64,000 nucleotides of DNA from Dyella mobilis (GCF_016904945.1 NZ_JADIKF010000035.1:186001-250000); one strand, 5' to 3'. Positions 45,711-56,576 are shown, numbered from the stretch's first letter. The notes: generated from the sequence alone by a model not told the origin. Numbers and translations are program-made.

Positions 45711-46724
45711 TCACGTACCCGCTTCTGCATGCACTTCGGATGCCTGCTCGACGCGCAGCATCTGCTTGGCCACTTTGGCCGTGTGATGATTGCCATCGTG
45801 GCTCCACCCTGGCGGCATGACCAGGTACAGCAGTTTGTTGCGCAAGCCCGGCGCGTGCCACACATCCTTGCCAAGCAGCCAGAATTCGCCCAGGTAGGCA
45901 TCGAGTACGCTGTAAGGTTTTACCGGCCGGGTGATGCCGTATTCAATCGGAGCGTCTTCGCGCACCTCCTCGTAGGTGCCGAAAACGCGATCCCAGATCG
46001 GCAGCAGGTTGCAGAAGTTCGTATCCATGTAGAGCACGTTGCGTGCATGGTGAACGCGATGATGCGAGGGCGTCAGCACCAGGCGATACAGCACGCCAAG
46101 CTTGCCTTCCCGCAATACGTTCTCGCCGAGATGAATGAAGCTGCCCCAAAAGCCGTCGATGATCATGATCAGGACCAGGAGCGGCGGACTCACTCCCAGC
46201 AGCATGCAGATGCTCGTGCGCACGACGTCGGCATAGGTGGCTTCGAGAAAGATGTGCGCATAGACCACGGACAGATTCATCGCCACGGGGGCGTGGTGAG
46301 TCGAATGCAGGCACCACAGCAGGCGCACCTTGTGCGCCAGAAAGTGATACACGAAATGCGCCAGTTCCCACACCACGTAGCCATACAACAACCCGTACCA
46401 GGTGAGCCCCGCCTGGAACGGAGCGAAGCGATTGAACAGGCCGATGCACAGGCCGATCATGGCGATGGAAAGAAAGGCGCCGATGAAGCGGTTCAGCACC
46501 ATCACCAGCAGTGGCACCTGGTATTCCACGCGCCGGCTTCGGCGCAACAACGTGCCGCGCACCAGCTCGAAGACCAGCAGCAGCGGAATGACGGGAGCGA
46601 GCAGGCTGCCGAAGCCGTCGACCGTAAGCAGCTTGCCGTAATCGCCCGAGGCGCACATATCCAGCAATGGCCCGAGGCTGAAAAAGCCTGCCAGCTGATC
46701 GCGAATCCAACCCAGGATATCCAT
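45711..46724 (-). CDS. Sterol desaturase/fatty-acid hydroxylase superfamily membrane enzyme
   Basis: 337 residues; the ATG follows GGGGAGGGC. Four to five membrane segments and the three histidine clusters of the family: HFVYHFLAH, HSTHH and HHRVHH, plus a fourth near HDGNHH. These bind a di-iron centre that hydroxylates or desaturates lipids. The C-terminal WHAPGLRNKLLYLVMPPGW block is typical of bacterial members of unknown substrate. It is convergent with the S9 peptidase. Confidence 0.88.
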   Translation of the reverse strand: MDILGWIRDQLAGFFSLGPLLDMCASGDYGKLLTVDGFGSLLAPVIPLLLVFELVRGTLLRRSRRVEYQVPLLVMVLNRFIGAFLSIAMIGLCIGLFNRFAPFQAGLTWYGLLYGYVVWELAHFVYHFLAHKVRLLWCLHSTHHAPVAMNLSVVYAHIFLEATYADVVRTSICMLLGVSPPLLVLIMIIDGFWGSFIHLGENVLREGKLGVLYRLVLTPSHHRVHHARNVLYMDTNFCNLLPIWDRVFGTYEEVREDAPIEYGITRPVKPYSVLDAYLGEFWLLGKDVWHAPGLRNKLLYLVMPPGWSHDGNHHTAKVAKQMLRVEQASEVHAEAGT

Positions 46725-46841
46725 GGCTGCCCTCCCCGGCGGCGCTTCTACGGTGCTTTGGCAGCACGTCGGAGAGTCAATTTGTCACGATCTAAATAGG
46801 GATGCAAGCGAAAGCGGCTCCCCTGTGACGAGCGTCGCGCC

Positions 46842-47933
46842 TTAGTCGATGACCGGCCACTCGTAGCGCGTGATGATGGTTCTGACCGCCGGCACCGTCG
46901 GCAAGGCGCTGGTGTGCTTGCGCGTCTGCTTGATGGCTTCCATCGCGGCATCCGCCCTGTTCAGCAGTGCTTGAGCATTGGAGCAACCGGGTTCGGCCAC
47001 GACCACGCCGACACTGGCGCCCTCGTAGTCGACAAGCGCCGCATCCAGTTTGAAGCGCCCGCGCGTGGCGCTTTCCAGGCGACGGGACAAGGCGGCAGCC
47101 GCTTCGTCGGCTTTCGCACGCTGCTCGACCGCGAGCACCACGAATTCGTCGCCGCCCATGCGGGCAGCCACGTCGCCGTCGCGCAGCATTCGGCGCAACC
47201 GCTTTGCCACCGTTTGCAGGAACTGGTCGCCGGCTTCGTGACCGAAGCGATCGTTGATCGGCTTGAACTCATCCAGGTCGATAAAGGCCACGATCAGGGC
47301 CTGGTCTTCCGGCAGGCTGGCAAGGCGCTGCTGCATGTCGTCCAGCAAGGCCCGTCGATTGGGCAGTTGCGTGATCGCATCGGTCAAGGCGGTGGAGGCG
47401 AGCGACTGGTTTGCTTGATGCAGCGCTGCCAGCAAGCGTTCGCGATCGACCTGCTGGCTGATCAGGTAGGCGAACAGGCCCAGCACGTGCGTGGCCGCGT
47501 CAGGCAGCGGTTTGCGCTCATCGCTCGCGGCACACAGCGTGCCGAAAAGTTCGCCGCCTTTGCCGCGGACCGGAGCGCTGAGATAAGTCACCACCCCCAG
47601 CGCGCGTGCAACTTCGCAGTCGCCCCAATGCCCGCCGACATCGTCGGTGTAGAACCGCGCCTCATCCAGTGCGCGCTTGCAAAGGGTGGCCTCCCAAGGG
47701 GTGGACAGGCCTTCGGGAATGCTCAACCGATCGGTGTTGCGGGCGTACAGCACGCAAAGCGTGCCTTCCGCCGCGTCAAGCCGGGTCAGGTAGGTCGACT
47801 CCAATCCTGTAACCCTCTGTAAAAGCTCCAGAAGCGGACGGGTCAAGCCTTCGAGCGTATGCGCATGCGTGACCGCGGCGACCAAGGCGCCGAACAGGTT
47901 GGATGGGAAGCTGGTGCGCGTAACTAGGCTCAT
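46842..47933 (-). CDS. Diguanylate cyclase with GAF sensor domain
   Basis: 363 residues. An N-terminal GAF domain (about 15-160; TYLSAPVRGKGGELFGTLCA) is followed by a linker helix and GGDEF domain (about 180-340). The active-site motif MGGDEFVVL is intact (residues 260-264) and an RxxD inhibitory site (RDGD) sits five residues before it, so both synthesis of c-di-GMP and product inhibition are expected. Substrate-binding DLDEFKPINDRFGHEAGD is also intact. Cytoplasmic. ATG 47933 is preferred over an upstream in-frame TTG. Confidence 0.92.
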   Translation of the reverse strand: MSLVTRTSFPSNLFGALVAAVTHAHTLEGLTRPLLELLQRVTGLESTYLTRLDAAEGTLCVLYARNTDRLSIPEGLSTPWEATLCKRALDEARFYTDDVGGHWGDCEVARALGVVTYLSAPVRGKGGELFGTLCAASDERKPLPDAATHVLGLFAYLISQQVDRERLLAALHQANQSLASTALTDAITQLPNRRALLDDMQQRLASLPEDQALIVAFIDLDEFKPINDRFGHEAGDQFLQTVAKRLRRMLRDGDVAARMGGDEFVVLAVEQRAKADEAAAALSRRLESATRGRFKLDAALVDYEGASVGVVVAEPGCSNAQALLNRADAAMEAIKQTRKHTSALPTVPAVRTIITRYEWPVID

Positions 47934-48212
47934 GTGAACAGATATCGGCAACTTGAGGGGACCCCTGAACCCACCCCTCCGACATGGTGACCGGCCCGAA
48001 GGCGCGGCTCGCCCCGCAAGGCGGCAAACTCAGCGATGTTGCCCGGCCTTTTCGATAAAAGCCACATAAAAAAGCGGGATGGCCCATTTTGGGTGCCGCC
48101 CCGCGCCCAGGCGGACGCCACGGCCGGCCGGGCTGTCGATTCGTCAGGGTCCCATTCGTTCGCAAACAGAAGCCCATTGGGGCTTCGCCAATGTCACCGG
48201 GAGAGGATCGCC

Positions 48213-48611
48213 ATGAAGCCCTATCTGCTCGCCATCTACCATCCCGGCGGCGATGGCGACGCACCGCCGCCCGACGAGCTGGAAGCCATCATGGGCAAGG
48301 TCAGGTCGGTGCGCGAGGAGATGAAAGCCGCCGATGCGTGGATCTTTTCCGGCGGCCTGGAAGCACCAAGCACGGCCACGGTGCTCCGCGCCAACGGCCG
48401 CGGCGTGCACGCCACCGACGGACCGTTCCTGGAAACAAAGGAATATATCGGCGGCCTGACGATTATCCGCGCCGCCGATCAGGACGCCGCGCTGGCGTGG
48501 GCGCGCAAACTGGTACAGGCAACCGGACTGCTGATTGAAGTGCGGCCGTTCGAGCCGCACGACGCGTGTGCCGGAATGCAGTCGGCATGGCAAGAAGCGC
48601 AAACGACGTGA
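48213..48611 (+). CDS. DGPF/YCII-related protein
   Basis: 132 residues with GAGAGGA just before the ATG. MKPYLLAIYHPGGDGDAPPP begins a YCII ferredoxin-like fold, and ATDGPFLETKEYIGGL is the DGPF motif with a following conserved Gly-Gly. These proteins are often encoded near ECF sigma factors; none is adjacent here. Function is unknown; small-molecule binding or catalysis is suggested by the conserved Asp and His of the family. Confidence 0.88.
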   Translation: MKPYLLAIYHPGGDGDAPPPDELEAIMGKVRSVREEMKAADAWIFSGGLEAPSTATVLRANGRGVHATDGPFLETKEYIGGLTIIRAADQDAALAWARKLVQATGLLIEVRPFEPHDACAGMQSAWQEAQTT

Positions 48612-48624
48612 GTGCGCCTAGATT

Positions 48625-49053
48625 CTAGTTAGCCGTTTTTTTGCGCGGCGCGGTCTTGGTACGCGCAGCGGCAGGTGCCTTCTTTTTGGACTTGCTCTGG
48701 TTGTAATCGATCGCGGCGCGAACGAGCTCCTTGAGTGCGGTGCGCGCAATCCGGTCGCCTTCGAAAAAATCGATGGCACGCCGCGCATTGCCTTCCAGGC
48801 CCGCGTTGAAGAGTCCCTTGGGATCGGGCAGTTTCGCACCGTAGGCAAAAGTAAGTTTCACCTTGCCTTTGTGCGCGTCGGCGACAGCGATGATGGTTCC
48901 GTCGCGGTACCACACCGGGCTGCCCATCCATTTCCACTCCTCGACGATGCCGGACGCGGAGTCGAGGATGCATTGGCGGATTTCGGCAAAGGTCTGGCCG
49001 CGCCAATCGGTGATGGACTCGATCAGTTGGTCGATACGTTCGGATGGATTCAT
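48625..49053 (-). CDS. DUF1801 (YdhG-like) protein
   Basis: 142 residues. RIDQLIESITDWRGQTFAEI, EEWKWMGSPVWYRDG and KVKLTFAYGAKLPDPKGLFNAG match the DUF1801/YdhG fold; the C-terminal tail is Lys/Ala-rich (KSKKKAPAAARTKTAPRKK), possibly nucleic-acid binding. Function unknown. It lies in a group of small genes with the ArsR/SRPBCC pair; such proteins often accompany AHSA1-type SRPBCC proteins in genomes. Confidence 0.85.
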   Translation of the reverse strand: MNPSERIDQLIESITDWRGQTFAEIRQCILDSASGIVEEWKWMGSPVWYRDGTIIAVADAHKGKVKLTFAYGAKLPDPKGLFNAGLEGNARRAIDFFEGDRIARTALKELVRAAIDYNQSKSKKKAPAAARTKTAPRKKTAN

Positions 49054-49156
49054 GAGAACAGCGTGCCTCCCGACTGCCTGTATGAAAATTCAGTGTGTCC
49101 GGTTCAGTGCCGCCATGCAAAGCACGGCGGCACTGACGCAACATCTGCGATGAATA

Positions 49157-49567
49157 TCAGTCCGGCTTGGCCAGCACCTGTTCCAGTGCCGCAAAGAACT
49201 TCTGCCAGCCGTACTTCGCGCCTTGGTAGGCTTGCTGCTGATCCGGCCGGAAGCCTATTTGCTCCATGCGCAGGTGCGTTCCCTTGCCCGCGGCGGTCAG
49301 CGTCCAGGTCACCACGCTTTCCAGGCCGAGCGCCGCCCAGGTGTAGGACAGCGTTTTATTCGGCTCGACCACCAGCACCTGGCAATCGACCGAGCCCCAT
49401 TCGCCACGGAAGCTGAAACGATGATCCACCTGGGGCATGAAGTCGCTCTTCATCAGCCACTCTTCGATCAGGTGCGGTTGGGTCAGCGCGCGCCAGATCT
49501 TTTCCTGGGGAAAGGGAATCTCGCGTTCTACGACGACGGAAAGCGTTTCGGTAGCGGTCTCGCTCAT
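49157..49567 (-). CDS. SRPBCC (AHSA1-type) domain protein
   Basis: 136 residues. VVVEREIPFPQEKIWRALTQ, EEWLMKSDFMPQVDHRFSFRG and the C-terminal YGWQKFFAALEQVL are the AHSA1/START-like fold, which binds a hydrophobic ligand in a cavity. Its ATG overlaps the stop of the upstream ArsR gene by four bases (ATGA), a widespread pair in which the regulator controls the SRPBCC protein. Ligand unknown. Confidence 0.9.
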   Translation of the reverse strand: MSETATETLSVVVEREIPFPQEKIWRALTQPHLIEEWLMKSDFMPQVDHRFSFRGEWGSVDCQVLVVEPNKTLSYTWAALGLESVVTWTLTAAGKGTHLRMEQIGFRPDQQQAYQGAKYGWQKFFAALEQVLAKPD

Positions 49568-49899
49568 TGGTCCATCCTTTTCAGCAGGTCTTCGAGGCGG
49601 TCGAACCGGTTTTCCCAGAAACCGGTCATTTGGCGGGTCCAGTCGACCAGCGGCGCTAGGGCGCCGAGCTGTGCGCTGTAGTGGGTCTGGCGGCCGGCGG
49701 GGCGATCGCGCACCAGGCCGGCCTGTTTCAGCACGCCAAGGTGCTTGGAAACGGCGGGCTGCGAGATTCCGGCCTGCGCCTGCAAGGCACCGACCGTCTG
49801 CTCCCCTTCGCGGCACAACTGCTCGAAGATGGCGCGACGGGTCGGGTCGGCCAGGGTTCGGAACAGCGTGTCGTGAGTCATCGGCATGGAGAAATTCAT
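49564..49899 (-). CDS. ArsR-family winged-helix regulator
   Basis: 111 residues. FRTLADPTRRAIFEQLCREG followed by AQAGISQPAVSKHLGVLKQAGLV and DRPAGRQTHYSA is the ArsR helix-turn-helix and wing. The cysteine metal-binding motif of ArsR/SmtB (ELCVCDL) is absent, as usual for the SRPBCC-coupled branch. First gene of a two-gene unit with the SRPBCC protein. ATGs at 49887 and 49881 are alternative starts. Confidence 0.9.
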   Translation of the reverse strand: MNFSMPMTHDTLFRTLADPTRRAIFEQLCREGEQTVGALQAQAGISQPAVSKHLGVLKQAGLVRDRPAGRQTHYSAQLGALAPLVDWTRQMTGFWENRFDRLEDLLKRMDQ

Positions 49900-49960
49900 A
49901 ACTCGTTGGCTATGGATTTATATATAACCACTCAGCTATGCATTGCGTCAAGGGGGCAAA

Positions 49961-50803
49961 TTAAGGCGCGCGGCCGAGGCGCTCGATCAGGGCCTGGGTG
50001 AGCGGTTTCAAGTAATAGTTATCGCGCGGAACGACCTGTGGTTCCACACCGCATACGCGCAATGCATCCGCCACGACCGGCCCAATCGCGGCCACCACGG
50101 TTTGCCGGAGCGCTGCCGGCAATGCGACCTCTCGCTGTCCGGCTTCGGCGAGCCGGAATAGCCGCTCCACTTGCCGCACGCTGGTAAAGGCGATGGCATC
50201 GATCTCGCCGCCGTGCATCGCATGGATCAGGGCCTGCACGTCGGCATCCGCCGCCGCGTCGGCGTAAACGTAAGGCGCCACCGTCGATATCTGCGCACCG
50301 GCAGCGTGCAGGAAATCCATCAACGGTGCGTTGGGTTCGCTGCCATAGAGCTGCACGCTTACTCGACGATCGCGCAGATCGAGGGTTTCCAGCAAGGCGA
50401 TCATGCCGGGCGTGGTCGCCGGATCGGCCACCAGCCTCGGCTTCAAACCCCATTCGCGCAATACGCGCCCCGGCTTCGGACCGCGCGCGACGATACGCAC
50501 TCTGGCCAACTGCGCCAGAAAGCTTTCGCGCAAGGTAGGCGCGTATCGTTCGAGCTGATCATGCAGGCGATGCAACCCTTCTCCGGTAAAGACCAGCAGA
50601 TCGTCGCAGGCGCCGCTGCAAAACCGGCGCAGCCACTCGAGCACGAGCGCAGGATCGGGCGCGTCGCGGATATCTATCAATGGGCACCGCCACACCGATG
50701 CCCCGCGACGTTGCAGCAGCGCCGCGAACAGATCCAGTTCGCGCGCCTCGGGAAGCGCAATGCGACGCCCCTGCAGCGGGAGATCGGATAGCACGTCAGC
50801 CAT
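49961..50803 (-). CDS. hemD: Uroporphyrinogen-III synthase, last gene of nitrate operon
   Basis: 280 residues. The two-lobed fold is recognisable from [81 protein letters not shown] and [12 protein letters not shown]. It closes hydroxymethylbilane to uroporphyrinogen III, the substrate of CysG. ATG 50803 overlaps the cysG stop by eight bases. The sequence is divergent from housekeeping HemD in the loops, and the pathway position supports an operon-specific copy feeding siroheme for NirB; a second hemD elsewhere is assumed, not seen. Confidence 0.85.
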   Translation of the reverse strand: MADVLSDLPLQGRRIALPEARELDLFAALLQRRGASVWRCPLIDIRDAPDPALVLEWLRRFCSGACDDLLVFTGEGLHRLHDQLERYAPTLRESFLAQLARVRIVARGPKPGRVLREWGLKPRLVADPATTPGMIALLETLDLRDRRVSVQLYGSEPNAPLMDFLHAAGAQISTVAPYVYADAAADADVQALIHAMHGGEIDAIAFTSVRQVERLFRLAEAGQREVALPAALRQTVVAAIGPVVADALRVCGVEPQVVPRDNYYLKPLTQALIERLGRAP

Positions 50804-52238
50804 CGGCGCAAAGCTCCGGCAAGACACATTCGTCGACTTGGTGCACAGGCCGCGTCTGCTCGCCGAACCATGCGTGCCGGTTCGCCAGTGCGGCCACCTC
50901 GCCCACGATCAGAAGTGCCGGAGAACGTACGGCATGCCGCGCAGCACTTGTCGGCAAGTCGCTCAGCGCTCCGCTGATGACACGTTGCTGCGGCAAGGTG
51001 CCGTTTTCGACGATGGCAAACGGCGTGTCGGCACGCCGGCCAGCAGCCAACAAATGCCGTGCAAGCTCATCGAGCCTGGATACGCTCATATAGACGGCCA
51101 AAGTCTGGTGGTCCTGCGCCAGCACCGGCCAGTCCATGGCATCGGGCGATTCCTTGCCGTGTCCGGTGAGCAGGTGCACCGATCGCGCGTAATCGCGATG
51201 CGTCAGCGGAATGCCGGCGTAAGCCGCGCAGGCGACAGCGGAAGTCATGCCCGGCACGATCTCACAAACAATACCGTGGCGTTGCAGGAATTCCATTTCC
51301 TCCCCGCCACGCCCGAACACGAACGGATCGCCGCCCTTGAGCCGCACCACACAACGGCCGGCGCGCGCGTGCTCCAGCAGAAGCCGGTGGATCTGTTCCT
51401 GCTGCGTATGCCGTCCGCCGCAACGCTTGCCGACGTCGATGCGTTCGGCATCGCGCCGCGCCAACGCCAGCACCGCATCGCTGACCAGTTGGTCGTGCAG
51501 GATGACATCGGCCTGGTTGAGCGCGCGCAAAGCGCGCAGCGTAAGCAACGAGGGATCGCCCGGCCCTGCCCCGACCAGCAGCACGGAAGCTTTTCGCGGC
51601 GCCGTCTCGGCGGATGCCAACGTATCCAATAGCAGCCGTTCCGCCCGCTCCGGCTGCCGGCAGCGCAACGCCGACATCACCGGACCATCGAGCAGTCCAT
51701 CGTAAAATGCCCGGCGCGCAGCCAGGTCCGGCCGCCGTTCGATAATGCGTGCGCGATAACGCTGGGCCAGTGCCACCAGTTCACCCAGCGCGTGATCGAG
51801 CATGCTTTCCAGCTTCTCGCGGATCCTGCGCGCCAAGGCAGGCGCAGCGCCCGCCGTGGAGATGGCAATGGTCAGCGGCGTGCGCTCCACCACAGCCGGC
51901 ACCTGGAAACGGGACAACGCCGCATCGTCCACCACATTCGCAAAGATGCGCTGCCGTTGCGCCATGGCTGCGACGCGGGCATTGAGATCGCTATCGTCGG
52001 TGGCGGCAATCACCAGCCAGACATCGTCGAGCCACTCGGGCTGGAATGACGTTCCCAGATGGTCGATCCGTCCTTGCGCCACCCATTCGGCAAGCGCGCT
52101 GCAGAGTGTGCGGGCGCCCACGCGCACCTGCGCACCGGCGGCGAGCAGCGCGGCAATTTTTCGCTCGGCGACGGTGCCACCGCCCACCACCAAAACCGGC
52201 AGGCCGTTCAAATCTGCAAACAGCGGATAGAGTTTCAC
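50796..52238 (-). CDS. cysG: Siroheme synthase CysG
   Basis: 480 residues from GTG 52238. The N-terminal half is precorrin-2 dehydrogenase/ferrochelatase ([56 protein letters not shown]). The C-terminal half is SAM-dependent uroporphyrinogen-III methyltransferase ([55 protein letters not shown]). Together they make siroheme from uroporphyrinogen III. NirB in the same operon needs siroheme. Confidence 0.95.
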   Translation of the reverse strand: MKLYPLFADLNGLPVLVVGGGTVAERKIAALLAAGAQVRVGARTLCSALAEWVAQGRIDHLGTSFQPEWLDDVWLVIAATDDSDLNARVAAMAQRQRIFANVVDDAALSRFQVPAVVERTPLTIAISTAGAAPALARRIREKLESMLDHALGELVALAQRYRARIIERRPDLAARRAFYDGLLDGPVMSALRCRQPERAERLLLDTLASAETAPRKASVLLVGAGPGDPSLLTLRALRALNQADVILHDQLVSDAVLALARRDAERIDVGKRCGGRHTQQEQIHRLLLEHARAGRCVVRLKGGDPFVFGRGGEEMEFLQRHGIVCEIVPGMTSAVACAAYAGIPLTHRDYARSVHLLTGHGKESPDAMDWPVLAQDHQTLAVYMSVSRLDELARHLLAAGRRADTPFAIVENGTLPQQRVISGALSDLPTSAARHAVRSPALLIVGEVAALANRHAWFGEQTRPVHQVDECVLPELCADG

Positions 52239-52281
52239 GTCGTGTTCGCTCCGGCGATCGTTCCCAAACCTTTTCAAGCCT

Positions 52282-54987
52282 TCAGGCATTCGCTTGCGCA
52301 CGTACCTGTGCAATCAACTGGCGCAACTCCGGCACGCAAGATCCGCAGTTGCCGCCTGCACGCAGCAGCGCAGTAATGCTTGCCGGCGTATCCAGTCCCT
52401 GCGCGCGAATCGCATCGCAAATCGTGCGGCGCCCGACGCCGAAGCAGGAACACACCATCGGGCCGGTCGACTCCGCGGGATTGGCCGGCTCGCCGATCAG
52501 CAGCGCTGCGCGATCCACGTCGTCCAGCCGCTCGCAATCGAACAGGCTTGCCAGCCATTGCCTGGCCGGAAGATCGGGACGCGGTGCGAGAAACACGCAA
52601 GCCTCGATGCGGTCGTTGATCAGGTAGGCTGCGCGATAGACACCCGTGCTGCGATCCTCGTATTCCAGCCAGTCGGCTTCGGGATCGGTCACGCCCAGCC
52701 ACCCTCGCGCCCACCGGCCGCATTCGGCCAGCGGCTCGCGATGGGCGATTTCGTAGCGACGGAATTGCTCACCACGGATGGATGTCCAATAACTGGGACC
52801 GTTCGCCGCCAGCGCATCGCGGCTGAGCGAAAAGCCGTACCAGCGGACCGGAAACGGTTCCACACTAACCGGCGTGTGCTTGAATTCGGGCTCGCCGGAG
52901 ACGGGATCCACCACCGGATTGACCACGCCGCCTACGCGCGCATCGGAAGCGAACTGATCGCTCCAATGGATCGGCACGAACACCGAACCGGCCAGAATGC
53001 CGCCGCCGTGCTTTACGCGCGCCACCATGGCACCCCAGCGCGAACGGACACGCGCCAATTCGCCTTCGCGTACGCCGCAGCGCAGAGCGTCGTGCGGATG
53101 CATGTCGACGAACGGCTCGGGCAGGTGACCGGTCAGGCGCGGCGCCTTGCCGGTGCGCGTCATGCTGTGCCACTGATCGCGGATGCGGCCGGTGTTGAGC
53201 ACCAACGGATACTCGCGATCCGGTGCGTGCACCGGCATGCGCGCTTCGGTTGCGACGAAACGTGCGCGGCCGTCGGCGTGGGCGTAGCAACCGTCGGCAA
53301 ACAATCGCGAGGTACCCATGCCGTTCGCCTGTACCGGCCATTGCACGGGCGTCATCGCGTCGTAGCCGCCGCGGTCGAGATGCGCCAATCCTTCGAGATT
53401 GAGCTGCCTGTGCACCCGATGAGAGTCATCGCACCCGGGCTCCGCGTTGCGGTGCGCGGTCAAGCGGGCGTGCTCGAGGAAAATCTCGTGCACGTGGCGA
53501 AACTCAAAGCCTTGGGTAAAGCCCATGCGCCGCGCAACCTCGCACACGATGCGCCAATCCGCCCGCGCCTCGCCCGGGGCTGGTAGAAAGGCGCGCTGGC
53601 GCGACAACCGGCGCTCGGAATTGGTGACGGTGCCGTCTTTCTCGCCCCAGGCGAGCGCGGGAAGCAGCACGTGCGCGAAAGCCTGCGTGTCGGTGTGCGA
53701 TACGACATCGGAACTCACCACGCACTCGCAGCGCGCCAGCGCCCTTTTTACCCGGTCGGCATCGGGCAGGCTCACGACGGGATTGGTGGCCATGATCCAC
53801 ACGGCCTTCACCCTGCCCTCGTCGATCGCCTGGAACAGCTCGACCGCTTTGAGCCCCGCTCGATCCGCCACGCGCGGAGAACCCCAGAACGACTGCACGA
53901 TATCGCGATGCACCGGATCGGCCAATTCGAGATGCGCGGCCAGCACGTTGGCAAGACCGCCCACTTCGCGCCCGCCCATCGCATTGGGCTGTCCGGTGAT
54001 GGAGAACGGCCCCATGCCCGGCTTGCCAATGCGCCCGGCCAGCAAATGGCAATTGATGATGCTGTTGACCTTGTCGGTACCGCTCGAGGACTGGTTTACG
54101 CCCTGCGAGAACACGCTGACCGTTCGTTCGCAAGATGCAAACCAGCGATAGAAGGCGAGCAAATCCGCCAACTGCAGGCCGCAGATGCGAGCCACCTGGG
54201 CAGGATCGCCAGCCTGCGCCTGGGCCGCTTCCAAGGCTCGTTCCAACCCTTGGGTATGAGCGTCGACAAAGCGCGCATCCATCGCGCCCTGCTGAAACAG
54301 AAAGGCCAGCAGGCCGTTGAACAGCCACACGTCGGTACCGGGCTTGATCGGCAGATGCAGATCCGCCGATTCGCAGGTGGCAGTGCGGCGCGGATCGATC
54401 ACCACCAGGCGCCGGTTCGCCTGCTGCTCTTTGGCCTTGGCGATGCGCTGGAACACGATCGGATGGCACCACGCGGCGTTCGAACCCACCAGCACGATCA
54501 GTTCCGCTTGTTCCATATCTTCGTAACAGCCGGGCACTACGTCCTCCCCGAACGCACGCTTGTGGCCTGCAACGGCCGAAGACATGCAGAGTCGGGAATT
54601 GGTATCGATGTTGGCGGTGCCGATATAACCCTTGGCCAGCTTGTTGACGACGTAGTAGTCCTCGGTCAGCAATTGGCCCGACACATAAAAGGCCACTGCA
54701 TCCGGGCCGTGCGCATCGATGATGCGCCGGAATGTGCCGGCCACCCGATCCAGTGCATCGTCCCAGCTCACCTGATGGAGCGCACCGTCCGCGCCGCGCA
54801 AGGCGGGATAAAGCAGGCGCCCTTGCAGATCGACGGTTTCCCCCAGCGCCGCGCCCTTCACACACAGGCGGCCCGCATTCGCGGGATGCGCCGGATCACC
54901 CCGCACCTGCGCCGAACCATCGGGTGCCGCGCGCGCGAGCACGCCGCAACCCACGCCGCAATAGGGACAGGTCGTGGCGACACTCAT
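52282..54987 (-). CDS. nasA: Assimilatory nitrate reductase, catalytic subunit
   Basis: 901 residues. Reduces nitrate to nitrite in the cytoplasm. The N-terminal [10 protein letters not shown]...GRLCVKG supplies four cysteines for a [4Fe-4S] cluster; the molybdopterin domains follow, with a likely Mo-ligand cysteine in [14 protein letters not shown] and [32 protein letters not shown] typical of NasA. The C-terminal 60 residues ([32 protein letters not shown]) form a BFD-like [2Fe-2S] domain. ATG 54987 overlaps the stop of the FAD gene (ATGA). The longer frame to 56019 is only open sequence antisense to nothing functional. Confidence 0.95.
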   Translation of the reverse strand: MSVATTCPYCGVGCGVLARAAPDGSAQVRGDPAHPANAGRLCVKGAALGETVDLQGRLLYPALRGADGALHQVSWDDALDRVAGTFRRIIDAHGPDAVAFYVSGQLLTEDYYVVNKLAKGYIGTANIDTNSRLCMSSAVAGHKRAFGEDVVPGCYEDMEQAELIVLVGSNAAWCHPIVFQRIAKAKEQQANRRLVVIDPRRTATCESADLHLPIKPGTDVWLFNGLLAFLFQQGAMDARFVDAHTQGLERALEAAQAQAGDPAQVARICGLQLADLLAFYRWFASCERTVSVFSQGVNQSSSGTDKVNSIINCHLLAGRIGKPGMGPFSITGQPNAMGGREVGGLANVLAAHLELADPVHRDIVQSFWGSPRVADRAGLKAVELFQAIDEGRVKAVWIMATNPVVSLPDADRVKRALARCECVVSSDVVSHTDTQAFAHVLLPALAWGEKDGTVTNSERRLSRQRAFLPAPGEARADWRIVCEVARRMGFTQGFEFRHVHEIFLEHARLTAHRNAEPGCDDSHRVHRQLNLEGLAHLDRGGYDAMTPVQWPVQANGMGTSRLFADGCYAHADGRARFVATEARMPVHAPDREYPLVLNTGRIRDQWHSMTRTGKAPRLTGHLPEPFVDMHPHDALRCGVREGELARVRSRWGAMVARVKHGGGILAGSVFVPIHWSDQFASDARVGGVVNPVVDPVSGEPEFKHTPVSVEPFPVRWYGFSLSRDALAANGPSYWTSIRGEQFRRYEIAHREPLAECGRWARGWLGVTDPEADWLEYEDRSTGVYRAAYLINDRIEACVFLAPRPDLPARQWLASLFDCERLDDVDRAALLIGEPANPAESTGPMVCSCFGVGRRTICDAIRAQGLDTPASITALLRAGGNCGSCVPELRQLIAQVRAQANA

Positions 54988-56225
54988 GCCGCCGCTCCCG
55001 CATCGGCGGCAGGTTGGCAATAGTGCTTGCCGAACAACAGCCGGTCGCGCATCGCCGTAATGTCGGTCGCGCTCTGGATCAGATCGAAATACCAGCCGCC
55101 ATCCCCGATGTCGCCGTACAACACGGCGCCGACGACTTGCCGGCCTTTCAACACCAGGCGCTTGTAGATGCCGCGGCGCGGATCGCGCAACACCAGGTCT
55201 TCCGTGCCGGCACCGCCGATGAAGTCGCCGGCCGAATACAGATCGATGCCGGTTACCTTCAACTTGGTTGCGGTGCGCGAAGCGCGATAACGCCGATGCC
55301 CGAAGCGGGCCAGGTGCGAAGCGCACACGAGTGCCTGTTCCCACGCCGGCGCCACCAGGCCGAAGGTGGCGCGGCGATGCTGCACGCATTCGCCGACGGC
55401 ATAGACGTGTGGATCGTAGGTCTGCAAAGTGTCGTCGACCACGATGCCGTGTTCGCAATACAAGCCGCTGGCTTTTGCCAAGGCCGCATCCGGCCGCACG
55501 CCCACGGCCATCACCACCAGGTCGGCATCGATCCGGCTGCCATCGGCAAAGGTAACCCCTTCGACGCGACCGTTGCCGTAGAACGACGCGGTTTCGGTAT
55601 TCAGCCGCAAACTCAAGCCGCGCTGCTGCAGGTTGCGAATGAGCATGCCGGATGCTTGCACATCGATCTGCTGGTTGAGCAAGACGTCGGAGCGATGGAC
55701 CAGCGTCACCTGCATGCCGCGGCGCGAAAGCCCGTTGGCCGCCTCGATGCCGAGCAGGCCGCCGCCGATGACGACGGCACGCCGGCAGGTTTGCGCTGCC
55801 TGCAGCATGTGCTCGACGTCGTCGATGCTGCGAAACCCGATCACGCCGGGCAGATCGCTGCCGGGCAGCGGCAACACGACCGGCCGCGAGCCGGTCGCGA
55901 TCAGCAGGCGGTCGTAGCCGCGCTCCACACCCTTGCTCGAATGCACGCGCCGACGCCGGCGATCGATGCGCACCACCGGATCGCCCAGGTGAAGGTCGAT
56001 GCCGCGCTCGGCATACCATGGCGGCGCGTGCAGCATGATCTCGTCGGCGCTCTTTTCGCCGCTCAGCATCATTGAGAGCAGGATGCGGTTGTAATTGCCG
56101 TAAGGTTCCGCCCCGAACACGGTGATGTCGTACAGCCCCGGCGCGAGTTGCAACAGTTCCTCCACGGTACGCATACCGGCCATACCGTTGCCTATCACCA
56201 CGAGTTTCGGGCGCTTCGTGCTCAC
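54984..56225 (-). CDS. FAD-dependent NAD(P)H oxidoreductase of nitrate assimilation
   Basis: 413 residues starting with GTG that overlaps the nirD stop by four bases (GTGA). PKLVVIGNGMAGMRTVEELL and VVIGGGLLGIEAANGLSRRG are the two dinucleotide-binding motifs; YDRLLIATGSRP and VYAVGECVQHR are typical of the FAD half of NirB. It lacks the siroheme and [2Fe-2S] parts of NirB, so its likely job is to pass electrons from NAD(P)H to the nitrate reductase, like Klebsiella NasC. Confidence 0.9.
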   Translation of the reverse strand: MSTKRPKLVVIGNGMAGMRTVEELLQLAPGLYDITVFGAEPYGNYNRILLSMMLSGEKSADEIMLHAPPWYAERGIDLHLGDPVVRIDRRRRRVHSSKGVERGYDRLLIATGSRPVVLPLPGSDLPGVIGFRSIDDVEHMLQAAQTCRRAVVIGGGLLGIEAANGLSRRGMQVTLVHRSDVLLNQQIDVQASGMLIRNLQQRGLSLRLNTETASFYGNGRVEGVTFADGSRIDADLVVMAVGVRPDAALAKASGLYCEHGIVVDDTLQTYDPHVYAVGECVQHRRATFGLVAPAWEQALVCASHLARFGHRRYRASRTATKLKVTGIDLYSAGDFIGGAGTEDLVLRDPRRGIYKRLVLKGRQVVGAVLYGDIGDGGWYFDLIQSATDITAMRDRLLFGKHYCQPAADAGAAA

Positions 56226-56572
56226 CGTTCAGGCCGCCCCAGCACGACGGTGTTGCCTTCCAGCCTCACCGCCCAGGCACGCACGGAATGCTCGGGCGCC
56301 TCCAGGCACTCGCCGGTGCGCAAGTCGAAATGCTGTTTGTAGATCGGCGAGGCCACCACCACCCGACCAGCCAGGCTGCCGACCAGACCGCGCGAAAGTA
56401 CCGAGGCAGCCGCGTGAGGGTCGACGTTGTCGATGGCGTACAGCTCTCGCTCGCCGATGCGAAACACTGCCACCTGGTCGCCATTGACCAGCGCGCACAC
56501 GCCGGTATCGGGCACGATATCGTCCAGATCGCAGATGGCCAGCATGCCGCTTGTCGTCACTATGTCGTCCAT
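56222..56572 (-). CDS. nirD: Nitrite reductase small subunit
   Basis: 116 residues. Rieske-type beta fold: LAICDLDDIVPDTGVCALVNG, QVAVFRIGERELYAIDNVDP, SPIYKQHFDLRTGECLE. The cysteine/histidine cluster ligands of true Rieske proteins are missing, as in other NirD proteins. It works with NirB in NADH-dependent reduction of nitrite to ammonium. The ATG has GGAG upstream and lies four bases after the nirB stop. Confidence 0.93.
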   Translation of the reverse strand: MDDIVTTSGMLAICDLDDIVPDTGVCALVNGDQVAVFRIGERELYAIDNVDPHAAASVLSRGLVGSLAGRVVVASPIYKQHFDLRTGECLEAPEHSVRAWAVRLEGNTVVLGRPER

Positions 56573-56576
56573 GGCC

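Noticed and set aside
53671..55023. 450-codon plus-strand frame over nasA
   Set aside because: Antisense to clear molybdopterin motifs of nitrate reductase.
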